The translations under genes were made by a program, and so were the position numbers. The notes under the pieces were generated by a model, which saw only the letters and a list, made by a program, of their open reading frames with translations, was not told where the DNA came from and made no database searches. Shown here in pieces: positions 23,141-31,472 of a DNA stretch of 50,016 bases (its first letter is position 1; each line of letters opens with the position of its first letter). Origin of the DNA: Corynebacterium sp. (lineage in GTDB: Bacteria > Actinomycetota > Actinomycetes > Mycobacteriales > Mycobacteriaceae); contig NZ_DUOE01000181.1 of assembly GCF_012838985.1 (NCBI RefSeq), positions 1 to 50,016 of the forward strand, read 5' to 3'.

Positions 23141-23710
23141 TCACGCCCCGACCTCGGCGCCGGCCTTGGCGCGGTCGGCGGCATCGACAAGCTCGTCGGC
23201 GAGGGCGTGGAGCATGGCCGCACCCCGCTCGCCCGGGGTGAAGACATGGTCCGGGAAGTACTCGCCGAAGGGGAACATGGCGTCGGCGGCCAGGTTGACC
23301 ATGCCGACGCGCTCGGTGATGTCGCGCCAGTGCTTCACGGCGCCGATACCGCCGCCACCGCCGTAGGAGATGTAGCCGACCGGCTTGTTCTGCCACTCGA
23401 TGTGGAGCTGGTCGTAGGCGTTCTTCATCATCGCCGGCACGGAGGCGTTGTGCTCGCCGTTGACGAAGAAGTAGCCGTCGAAGCCGGCGATGAGCTCGGA
23501 CCAGGCGGTGGTCTTCGGATCCTCGTAGACACCCTGCGCCATGCCCGGGAGCACCTCCGCGGTCAGCGGGTCGATGTCCTGGTCCAGGAGGTCGACGATC
23601 TCGTAGGTGTGGCCGTCGTTGCGGGACTCGAGCTCCCGCAGGGCCCACTCACCGACGGTGCGGGCGTAGCGGCCCTTACGGACGGATCCGACGAAAATGG
23701 CGATCTTCAC
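23141..23710 (-). CDS. NAD(P)H-dependent FMN reductase, tandem paralogue (GTG start)
   Basis: 189 aa; 'VKIAIFVGSVRKGRYARTVGEWALREL', 'FFVNGEHNASVPAMMKNAYDQL'. Confidence 0.88.
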   Translation of the reverse strand: MKIAIFVGSVRKGRYARTVGEWALRELESRNDGHTYEIVDLLDQDIDPLTAEVLPGMAQGVYEDPKTTAWSELIAGFDGYFFVNGEHNASVPAMMKNAYDQLHIEWQNKPVGYISYGGGGGIGAVKHWRDITERVGMVNLAADAMFPFGEYFPDHVFTPGERGAAMLHALADELVDAADRAKAGAEVGA

Positions 23711-23730
23711 GTTGTGACTCCTCAGCATGT

Positions 23731-23748
23731 TTGTTGACGCGTCTACCC
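23731..23748 (-). promoter_or_regulatory. RosR-like operator, copy 1, upstream of the second FMN reductase
   Basis: TTGTTGACGCGTCTACCC; core GTTGA-YRYR-TC. Confidence 0.55.
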
Positions 23749-23758
23749 TAACACCATG

Positions 23759-23776
23759 TTGTAGACATGTCAACAT
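23759..23776. promoter_or_regulatory. RosR-like operator, copy 2
   Basis: Reverse strand ATGTTGACATGTCTACAA; 16/18 to the recalled RosR consensus. Confidence 0.55.
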
Positions 23777-23836
23777 CAGGGGAGCAATTGCGTCACGACG
23801 GTGGCCCGGCGCCAGCGGACACGCTTGAATGGACTT

Positions 23837-24625
23837 ATGAATACACGCACCGCCGCCAACCGCGCGAACCAGCACCCCGCCGTGAAGATGCTGGCCCGGG
23901 GCGGCTTCATCGTCCTGGGTGTCCTGCACATCCTCATCGGCTGGATCGCCGTCCGGATCGCCACCGGCTCCGGCGGCGGGGGGGCCTCGAACTCCGGCGC
24001 CCTGGCCACCATCGTGGAGGCCCCGGGCGGACAGATCCTCCTGTGGGTCGCGGTGGCCGCGCTCGCCGCACTCGCCCTGTGGCGTCTGACGCAGCTGTTC
24101 ACCGAGGAGGAGCTGAAGGACAGGGCCAAGGGCGGCGTCCTCGCCGTCGTGTTCGCCTCCCTGGCCTTCACGACGTCCACCTTCGCCGCCGGCGGCCGCA
24201 CCTCCGACGGCGACACCGCCACCGACGTCACCGCCCGGGCGCTGGCCCAGCCCTGGGGCGCGGCGCTCGTCATCATCGCCGGGCTCGTCGTCCTGGGAGT
24301 CGGCCTCTTCAGCATCTGGCACGGCGCGACGAAGGGCTTCAAGAAGGGACTCGAAGCGGGTGCCGGGGCGGGCGACGTCGGCACCGCCATCGTCGGCGCG
24401 GGCATGGCCGGCTACATCGCCCGTGGCACCGCCTTCGCGATCCTGGGCGTGCTCATCGTCATCGCCGGCTGGCGGTCCGACCCGGAGCAGGCCGCTGGTC
24501 TCGACGCCGCGCTGCGCACCCTCGGCGAGCAGCCTTTCGGCGCGGTGCTGCTCATCATCATCGGCGTCGGCCTGGCCCTCTACGGCCTCTACTCCATCGC
24601 CCGCGCCCGCTACATCCGGATGTAG
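23837..24625 (+). CDS. DUF1206 membrane protein (ATG at 23837)
   Basis: About six TM segments in three paired repeats; 'ARGGFIVLGVLHILIGWIAV', 'ARGTAFAILGVLIVIAGW'. Confidence 0.85.
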   Translation: MNTRTAANRANQHPAVKMLARGGFIVLGVLHILIGWIAVRIATGSGGGGASNSGALATIVEAPGGQILLWVAVAALAALALWRLTQLFTEEELKDRAKGGVLAVVFASLAFTTSTFAAGGRTSDGDTATDVTARALAQPWGAALVIIAGLVVLGVGLFSIWHGATKGFKKGLEAGAGAGDVGTAIVGAGMAGYIARGTAFAILGVLIVIAGWRSDPEQAAGLDAALRTLGEQPFGAVLLIIIGVGLALYGLYSIARARYIRM

Positions 24626-25372
24626 CTAGCACTCCTCGTGGGGGCTGTCGATGAACAGCCCGTCATGCTCGTGGAGTTCGCCGAGGTTGTAGGCGTCCCG
24701 GAGGTTGGCCTCCGTGAGCACCTCCTCCGGCGGCCCGGAGGCCACCACCCGCCCCGACATGAGCACGACGTGATCGGCAGCCCGGGCCTCCGCCAGGTCG
24801 TGCGTGGTGAGCACGACGGTGCGCCCGTGATCCGTCTCGTCGTGGATGATGTCGTCGATGATGCGGGCGGAGACGATGTCGAGGCCGGTGAGGGGTTCGT
24901 CGAGAAGCAGGACGTCATGGTCCTGCGCCATGCCCTGCGCGACGTAGACGCGCTGACGCTGACCACCGGAGAGCTCCTCCAGGTGGCGCCTGCCGAGGTC
25001 GGTGACGTTGAGCCGCTCCATGACCTCGTCGATGCGCCGCCTGTCCGCGCTGCGGAAACGTCCGAACCAGCCGGAGCTCGGGTAGCGGCCCATGCGGACC
25101 ACCTCCCGGACCGACAGGGGCACACCCTCCGGGAAGGACACCGACTGCATGACGTAGCTGATCCGCTCCCGCGGATAGGCCACCTCCAGGGTGCCCGCCT
25201 GCGGCTCGATGAGCCCGCCGATGGCGTGCAGGAGCGTGGACTTGCCTGAACCGTTCGGACCGATGATGGCGGTGAGCCTGCCCAGCGGGATGCTCACGTC
25301 CGAGGGACGGACGGCGACGACACGCTCATAACCGAGCTGCAGGCCGGTGCCGACGGCGAGATCACCCGTCAT
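24626..25372 (-). CDS. Metal (Zn/Mn-type) ABC transporter ATP-binding protein
   Basis: 'IIGPNGSGKSTLLHAI', 'LSGGQRQRVYVAQGMAQDHDVLLLDEPLTGLD'. Confidence 0.9.
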   Translation of the reverse strand: MTGDLAVGTGLQLGYERVVAVRPSDVSIPLGRLTAIIGPNGSGKSTLLHAIGGLIEPQAGTLEVAYPRERISYVMQSVSFPEGVPLSVREVVRMGRYPSSGWFGRFRSADRRRIDEVMERLNVTDLGRRHLEELSGGQRQRVYVAQGMAQDHDVLLLDEPLTGLDIVSARIIDDIIHDETDHGRTVVLTTHDLAEARAADHVVLMSGRVVASGPPEEVLTEANLRDAYNLGELHEHDGLFIDSPHEEC

Positions 25373-26211
25373 GCCGCCACCTCCCTGGTGACGAAGCGAC
25401 GACGCAGGTACTGGTACTCCATGATCACCAGGAAGGCGGCGATCGGGACCAGCGCCATCGTCGCGGCGGCGGCCGTGCCCAGATGGAAGGACAGGACCAG
25501 ACCCGTGACGACCGAGACGGCGCCGATGAGGGCGGACACCGCGATCATCGTGGGGATCGACCGGGACAGCAGCGCCGCCGTCGCCGGCGGGGCGACGAGC
25601 AGACTGAAGACGAGCATCGTACCGACGGCCTGGAAACTGCCGATCACGGACGTCGCGATGAGCACCAGCAGCAGCGCGTGCGTCAGCTTCGGACGCATGC
25701 CCAGCGACTCCGCCTTGACGGGCGAGAACGACAGCGCCATGAGCGGGCGGTAGAGCAGCAGCGAACCGAGGATGACCACCACCGCGAGCACCGCCTGCTG
25801 GCGGATCGCGTCCCACGACACACCCAGGGCGTCACCGAAGAGGATGCTGGTCAGAGAGCCGGAGTAGGAGTCGGAGCGCGAGATGATCACCACACCGAGC
25901 GCCATCATGCCGACGAAGAGCAGGCCGATGGCGGTGTCCTCCTTGAGGTGCGTGTGCCGGTGGATCACCTCCACCGCACCGACCATCACGGCGGCCGCGA
26001 CGGCGGCCCCCAGGAGGGGGCTGAAGTCGAAGACGACGGCGGCCGCGATACCCGGCAGCACTCCGTGGACGAACGCGTCGCCGAAGAAGCTCATGCCGCG
26101 CAGCACGAGCCACACGCCGACGGTGGCGCTCATCACGGCGGCGATGAGCCCACCGATGAGAGCCCGCTGCTGGAAGCCCAGCAGGAACGGGTCAAGAAGC
26201 CAATCAATCAC
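25369..26211 (-). CDS. Metal ABC transporter permease (ZnuB/MntB family)
   Basis: 280 aa; 'FLLGFQQRALIGGLIAAVMSATVGVWLVLRGMSFFGDAFVHGVLPGIAAA'; overlaps the ATPase start (ATGA). Confidence 0.92.
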   Translation of the reverse strand: MIDWLLDPFLLGFQQRALIGGLIAAVMSATVGVWLVLRGMSFFGDAFVHGVLPGIAAAVVFDFSPLLGAAVAAAVMVGAVEVIHRHTHLKEDTAIGLLFVGMMALGVVIISRSDSYSGSLTSILFGDALGVSWDAIRQQAVLAVVVILGSLLLYRPLMALSFSPVKAESLGMRPKLTHALLLVLIATSVIGSFQAVGTMLVFSLLVAPPATAALLSRSIPTMIAVSALIGAVSVVTGLVLSFHLGTAAAATMALVPIAAFLVIMEYQYLRRRFVTREVAA

Positions 26212-26236
26212 GAACTAACTCTAGTCCTCTGCTACC

Positions 26237-27202
26237 TCAGGCCAGTGCCTCGGAGATGAGACGGGCGTTCTCCCTCATCATGCCCTGGTAATCGGCCGCC
26301 GGTCCGTCCTTCGGGCCGACGGAACCCTCGTAGAGGGAGACGACCCGGACCTCGCCACCGACCTCGGCGGCGAGGGCGTCGACCAGGCGCTGGTTGACGG
26401 CGGCGTTGGTGAAGATGACCCGGACGTCTTCCTCGCGGATGACGTCGGCCAGGCCGGCCAGCTCCTGGGAGCTGGGCTGGGCCTCGGTGGAGCCGCCCGG
26501 GATGACGACGCCGGCGGAGTGGAAGCCGTAGGCGTTGTTGAAGTAGCCGAAGGCCTCGTGGTCGGTGACGATGACGCGGCGCTCCTCCGGGATGTCGGCG
26601 AGCGCGTCGCGGACCTCACCGTCGAGGGCGGTCAGCTCCTCGGCGACCTCTGCGCCGCAGGTGGCCCATTCATCACTGCCTGTGAGGGCGGCGACCTTGT
26701 CGCCGACCTGCTGTGCCGCGGCGGCCATGCGGGAGACGTCGAGCCAGAAGTGCGGGTCGTACTCGCCGTGGGCATGCCCCTCGTGACCCTCGTGGCCGTC
26801 GTGCCCGCCCTCATCCCCGTGGTCCCCGGCACCCCAGGGCAGCGGGTCGATGTGCTCGGCCACGCGGAAGACCTCCGTGCCGTCGGCGGCGACCTGCTGG
26901 AGGGAGGCGTCGAGGCCACCCTCGAGGCTGAGTCCGTTGGCGACCACGAGGTCGGCCTTGACCATGTCGGCGACCTGCGCGGAGGAGGCGGAGAACTGGT
27001 GCGGGTCGGCGTTGACCGGCATGAGGGTGTCGGCGGTGCCGCCGGCGCAGGCGGCGATCTGCCCGACGACGGACCCGAGGGGGGTGGTGGTGGCGACGAT
27101 GGAGACATCGGTCGGGCCGCCGTCCTCGGCATTCGAGCAGGCGGTGAGGGCGAGGACTGTGGCAGTGGCGGTGGCCAGGCCGATGGCGATGCGTGCCCGC
27201 AT
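26237..27202 (-). CDS. Metal ABC transporter substrate-binding lipoprotein, probably zinc
   Basis: Lipobox 'LALTACSN'; His-rich loop 'GDHGDEGGHDGHEGHEGHAHGEYDPHFWLD'. Confidence 0.92.
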   Translation of the reverse strand: MRARIAIGLATATATVLALTACSNAEDGGPTDVSIVATTTPLGSVVGQIAACAGGTADTLMPVNADPHQFSASSAQVADMVKADLVVANGLSLEGGLDASLQQVAADGTEVFRVAEHIDPLPWGAGDHGDEGGHDGHEGHEGHAHGEYDPHFWLDVSRMAAAAQQVGDKVAALTGSDEWATCGAEVAEELTALDGEVRDALADIPEERRVIVTDHEAFGYFNNAYGFHSAGVVIPGGSTEAQPSSQELAGLADVIREEDVRVIFTNAAVNQRLVDALAAEVGGEVRVVSLYEGSVGPKDGPAADYQGMMRENARLISEALA

Positions 27203-27232
27203 GGGGGACTCCTTGGTTTCTTATTGAAAAGC

Positions 27233-27253
27233 TACTGAAAACTATTTCCAATA
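27233..27253 (-). promoter_or_regulatory. Zur-like operator
   Basis: 21-bp imperfect palindrome TACTGAAAA-cta-TTTCCAATA, 31 bp upstream of the binding-protein start. Confidence 0.5.
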
Positions 27254-27557
27254 GTACTCCGGAAAGTCGCCCGACACCACCCGGAGCGGGGAAGGTGGCG
27301 TCGCCAAGAAACTCCGCCACCACCACCAGGATGGGGGTGACGTCCGAGGTCTCCCCGATTGCCCACCTCACCTGGATTGATCGCCCACCGCCCCGGCCTC
27401 CCGCCGGAGTCGGAAGGTTTTACTTATGTATGGTGGAGGGCTGAAGACTCCATCGCATGACTTTGTCACCGGGTACACGGCGGTCCACGTCTTCACGGGC
27501 CGCACGCCAGATCCGCGTGCCCGGGAGCGCCGCAGACCCCCTTGGAAAGAGGTATAT

Positions 27558-28718
27558 GTGAGCTCCCCCTACGCAGACACCCCGCGTATCGACACCCTGT
27601 GGCTGTCCGAGCCCGACATGATCGAGGCCGGCGTCACCGACTCCGCCGCGTGTGTCGACACCATGGAGGAGACCCTGATCCTGCTGGCCGACGGCGACTA
27701 CCGCATGGCCGGTGCCTCCGCGAACTCCCACGGCGCCCAGATCAACTTCCCGAAGAATCCCGAGCACGAGGGCATGCCCGCCGACGGCCCCGACCGTCGC
27801 TTCATGGCCATGCCGGCCTACCTCGGAGGCCGCTTCCGCGCCGCCGGAGTCAAGTGGTACGGCTCCAACGCCGAGAACCGCAACCACGACCTGCCGCGGT
27901 CCATCCACATCTTCGTCCTCAACGACGCGGTCACCGGTGCCCCGCTGGCGATGATGTCCGCGAACCTGCTCTCCGCCTACCGCACCGGCGCAGTCCCGGG
28001 CGTCGGAGTGAAGCACCTGGCCGTCGAGAACGCTGAAGAGGTCGGCATCATCGGCCCCGGCGTCATGAGCCGCACCATCTTCGACGCCGCGCTCTCCCAG
28101 CGCCCGTCGATCAGGCGCGTGAAGATCAAGGGCCGCTCCGCCGGTTCCACCCAGCGGGTCGCCGAGTGGTTCACCGAGACCTACCCGCAGCTCGAGTCGG
28201 TCACGGTCGTCGACACGGAGCAGGAGGCCATCGAGAACTCCGACATCCTCATCGCCGGCACCTCCACCTCCCCGGACGGCCCCTCCGGCTTCCCGTACTT
28301 CAAGAAGGAGTGGATCAAGCCCGGCGCGCTCATCCTGTGCCCGGCCGCCGCCCGCTTCGACGAGGACTTCATCACCTCCGACGAGGCCAACCTCGTCGTG
28401 GACTACACCGGCCTGTACGCCGAGTGGTTCAACGAGAACGGCCCCGACGTCACCTACGAGAAGCTCCTCGGCATCCCCGGCAACCGCTGGTGGGACATGT
28501 CCGAGGAGGGCATCCTGCCGAAGGAGCGCCTGGTCAACATCGGCGACATCGCCGCCGGCCGTGCCCCGGGCCGCGAGAACGACGAGCAGATCTTCTGCTA
28601 CTCCATCGGCGGCATGCCCGTCGAGGACGTCGCCTGGGCCTGGGACGTGTACCACAACGCCCTCGAGAAGGGCCTCGGCACCAAGCTCAACCTGTGGGAC
28701 ACCCCCACCCTGAAGTAA
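27558..28718 (+). CDS. Ornithine cyclodeaminase / mu-crystallin family NAD(P)-dependent protein (GTG at 27558; ORF opens at 27426)
   Basis: 'ANLLSAYRTGAVPGVGVKHLAVENAEEVGIIGPGVMSRTIFDAAL'. Confidence 0.85.
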   Translation: MSSPYADTPRIDTLWLSEPDMIEAGVTDSAACVDTMEETLILLADGDYRMAGASANSHGAQINFPKNPEHEGMPADGPDRRFMAMPAYLGGRFRAAGVKWYGSNAENRNHDLPRSIHIFVLNDAVTGAPLAMMSANLLSAYRTGAVPGVGVKHLAVENAEEVGIIGPGVMSRTIFDAALSQRPSIRRVKIKGRSAGSTQRVAEWFTETYPQLESVTVVDTEQEAIENSDILIAGTSTSPDGPSGFPYFKKEWIKPGALILCPAAARFDEDFITSDEANLVVDYTGLYAEWFNENGPDVTYEKLLGIPGNRWWDMSEEGILPKERLVNIGDIAAGRAPGRENDEQIFCYSIGGMPVEDVAWAWDVYHNALEKGLGTKLNLWDTPTLK

Positions 28719-28757
28719 GCACCTGAACACCACCATCTAGGAGCCCTGACACCCGTC

Positions 28758-30194
28758 GTGTCTTTCCCATCCACCGCTGACCTGATCGACTTCATGCGCG
28801 ATGAGGGGGTGGAATTTCTGGACATCCGGTTCACCGATGTCCCCGGAACCGAACACGCGCTGACGGTCCCCGCCTCGGCACTGACCGAGGAGACCGCAGC
28901 CGAGGGCTTCGCCTTCGACGGCTCGTCGATCGCCGGTTTCACCTCGGTCGACGAGTCCGACATGACCCTCCTGCCGGACATCTCGACGGCCTACGTGGAC
29001 CCGTTCCGTCACCGGAAGACGGTGAACATGCAGTTCTTCGTCCACGACCCCTTCACCCGGGAGGCGTTCTCGCGCGATCCGCGCAACATCGCCCGCAAGG
29101 CGGAGGAGTACATGCGTGCCTCCGGCATCGCCGACGAGTGCTTCATCGGCGCCGAGGCCGAGTTCTTCGTCTTCGACTCCGTCCGCTACTCCACTGACGT
29201 GCACCGTTCCTTCCACGAGGTCGATTCCGACGAGGGCTGGTGGAACTCCGACGCCGAGACCATGATCGACGGCTCCCCGAACCTGGGCAACAAGATCCGC
29301 GTCAACGACGGCTACTTCCCCGTCGCCCCCTACGACAAGACGATCCCGGTGCGCGACGAGATCGCACACAACCTCTCCCAGGTCGGTTTCGAGATCGAGC
29401 GTTTCCACCACGAGGTCTCCACGGGCGGCATCCAGGAGGTCAACTACAGGTTCAACACGCTCCTCCACGCGGCGGATGACCTGCAGAAGTTCAAGTACGT
29501 GGTGAAGAACACCGCCGACGCCCACGGCAAGGTCGCCACCTTCATGCCGAAGCCGCTTCTCGACGACGGCGGCTGCGGCATGCACGCCCACCAGTCCCTG
29601 TGGAAGGACGGCAAGCCGCTGTTCTACGACGAGGAGGGCTACGCCGGCCTCTCCGAGACGGCCCGCCACTACATCGGCGGCCTGCTGGCCCACGCCCCGG
29701 CGGTGCTGGCGTTCACCAACCCGACCGTCAACTCCTACCGTCGCCTCTACTCCGGTTTCGAGGCCCCGGTCAACCTCGTGTACTCCCAGCGCAACCGCTC
29801 CGCGGCGATCCGCATCCCGGTGACCGGCCCCTCCGCCGCGGCCAAGCGCATCGAGTTCCGTGCCCCGGACCCGTCGGGCAACCCGTACCTCGGTTTCGCG
29901 GCGCAGCTGCTGGCCGGTCTGGACGGCATCAAGAACCGCATCGAGCCGGGCGACCCGGTGGACAAGGACCTCTACGAGCTGGAGCCGGAGGAGGCCGACA
30001 AGGTCCCGCGCGTCCCGCACTCCCTGGAGTCCTCGCTGTTCGCCCTGGAGAACGACCACGAGTTCCTCACCGAGGGTGACGTGTTCACCGAGGACCTCAT
30101 CGAGGCGTACATCGAGCTCAAGTACGACAACGAGATCAACCCGATGCGCCAGGGCCCGACGCCGAAGGAGTTCGAGCTCTACTTCAACTGCTAG
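28758..30194 (+). CDS. Second glutamine synthetase type I-like protein (GTG start), active-site variant
   Basis: 478 aa, collinear with glnA; '[10 protein letters not shown]', '[12 protein letters not shown]'; variant loops 'EVSTGGIQE' and '[12 protein letters not shown]'. Confidence 0.9.
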   Translation: MSFPSTADLIDFMRDEGVEFLDIRFTDVPGTEHALTVPASALTEETAAEGFAFDGSSIAGFTSVDESDMTLLPDISTAYVDPFRHRKTVNMQFFVHDPFTREAFSRDPRNIARKAEEYMRASGIADECFIGAEAEFFVFDSVRYSTDVHRSFHEVDSDEGWWNSDAETMIDGSPNLGNKIRVNDGYFPVAPYDKTIPVRDEIAHNLSQVGFEIERFHHEVSTGGIQEVNYRFNTLLHAADDLQKFKYVVKNTADAHGKVATFMPKPLLDDGGCGMHAHQSLWKDGKPLFYDEEGYAGLSETARHYIGGLLAHAPAVLAFTNPTVNSYRRLYSGFEAPVNLVYSQRNRSAAIRIPVTGPSAAAKRIEFRAPDPSGNPYLGFAAQLLAGLDGIKNRIEPGDPVDKDLYELEPEEADKVPRVPHSLESSLFALENDHEFLTEGDVFTEDLIEAYIELKYDNEINPMRQGPTPKEFELYFNC

Positions 30195-30205
30195 GTTCGG
30201 CGGTC

Positions 30206-30931
30206 ATGCGGCGCAGTTATGTTCTCGGGGCGACGGAGGCGCTGGACCTGGACGCCGTGCGGCGGGTCCTCGCGCGCCACGACCATGATGCGCCGTGGGT
30301 GCTTCTCGACGCCCGCCCCGTCCTCGACGTCTCCTGGTTCGGGGAGGGGGCGGTGTCGTTCTACGCCACCACTCCCCCGCTGCTCCCCGACGCCGCCCTG
30401 GCCCGTCTCCTCTTCGATCTGGGGTCCTGCGGGCTGCTGCTCGGGGTGTCGCCGGGCCCGCCGGATGTGGTGGTCTGCGGGGGTCACAGCACCCCGGAGG
30501 AGGTGGCCAATCCGGGGGAGATCGTGGTCGCGGTGCATGATCCGGAGCAACTCAATGCAATAATGACCGGCATGAGCGACACTAACTTCCCGCCCTGCCC
30601 GGAATGCAACAGCGAATACACCTACGAGATGGATCCCCTCCTGGTCTGCCCCGAGTGCGGCCACGAGTGGAACCCGGACGCCCCCGCCGCGGATGAGGCC
30701 GCCTCCGATGAGCCGGTGATCCGGGACTCCGTCGGCAACGTCCTCGCAGACGGCGACTCCGTGACCGTGGTCAAGACCCTCAAGGTCAAGGGTGCGAGCC
30801 AGCCGATCAAGGCCGGCACCACCGTCCGCAACATCCGCCTCATCCCGCCGGTCGACGGCCACGACATCGACGCCCGCGTCGACGGCTTCGGCCAGATGAA
30901 GCTGAAGTCCTCGATCGTGAAGAAGATCTAG
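30206..30931 (+). CDS. PhnA/YjdM-type zinc-ribbon protein; PhnA itself is 30572-30931, with a 122-codon in-frame N-terminal extension of unknown family
   Basis: 'PPCPECNSEYTYEMDPLLVCPECGHEWN', 'GDSVTVVKTLKVKGASQPIKAGTTVRNIRL'. Confidence 0.75.
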   Translation: MRRSYVLGATEALDLDAVRRVLARHDHDAPWVLLDARPVLDVSWFGEGAVSFYATTPPLLPDAALARLLFDLGSCGLLLGVSPGPPDVVVCGGHSTPEEVANPGEIVVAVHDPEQLNAIMTGMSDTNFPPCPECNSEYTYEMDPLLVCPECGHEWNPDAPAADEAASDEPVIRDSVGNVLADGDSVTVVKTLKVKGASQPIKAGTTVRNIRLIPPVDGHDIDARVDGFGQMKLKSSIVKKI

Positions 30932-31458
30932 GCGTCGCGCTTGCGGTAGCCCATCCGCGGACGGAATCCGCCCGGGTGCTTCATCTGGGCGACGGCGTCC
31001 GCGATGACCATGCGGTAGCGCGGGGAGATCGGCGGCAGCTGGGAGATCTCGAACCAGCCGACGTCCGTGGACTCCTCGTCGCCGACCGCCGGGGTGTCGT
31101 CACCGACGACGCTCAGACGCATCGACGTGTCCATGTAGCGGGCGACGTCCCCGTTGCCGTAGGTGACCGGCTCGATGGCGCCGACGCCGAGGAGGGCCTC
31201 CACGCGGGCGTCGAGAAGCGTCTCCTCCTTGACCTCCCGCACGGCGGTGACCTGGGGATCCTCCCCGGGCTCGCAGATGCCGCACACCGGCGTCCAGGCG
31301 CCGTCGTCGGCGCGCTTGACCAGCAGCACCTCCGGGACGGCCCACAACGGGGCGCCCGGCGGCACGTCGCGGACGACGACCGCGGTGACGGCGGGCAGCC
31401 ACAGTTCGTCGTGGCCGACCTTCTCGCGGAGACGGAGGATGAAGTCAGGGGTGGGCAC
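30928..31458 (-). CDS. NUDIX hydrolase
   Basis: Nudix box 'GICEPGEDPQVTAVREVKEETLLDA'. Confidence 0.92.
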   Translation of the reverse strand: MPTPDFILRLREKVGHDELWLPAVTAVVVRDVPPGAPLWAVPEVLLVKRADDGAWTPVCGICEPGEDPQVTAVREVKEETLLDARVEALLGVGAIEPVTYGNGDVARYMDTSMRLSVVGDDTPAVGDEESTDVGWFEISQLPPISPRYRMVIADAVAQMKHPGGFRPRMGYRKRDA

Positions 31459-31472
31459 GTGGGGGTCCTTTC

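Noticed and set aside
23759-23776. Second palindrome as promoter element of the DUF1206 gene
   Set aside because: It is about 60 bp from the DUF1206 start and matches the operator type of the FMN reductase genes; assignment to the divergent gene is possible but unsupported.
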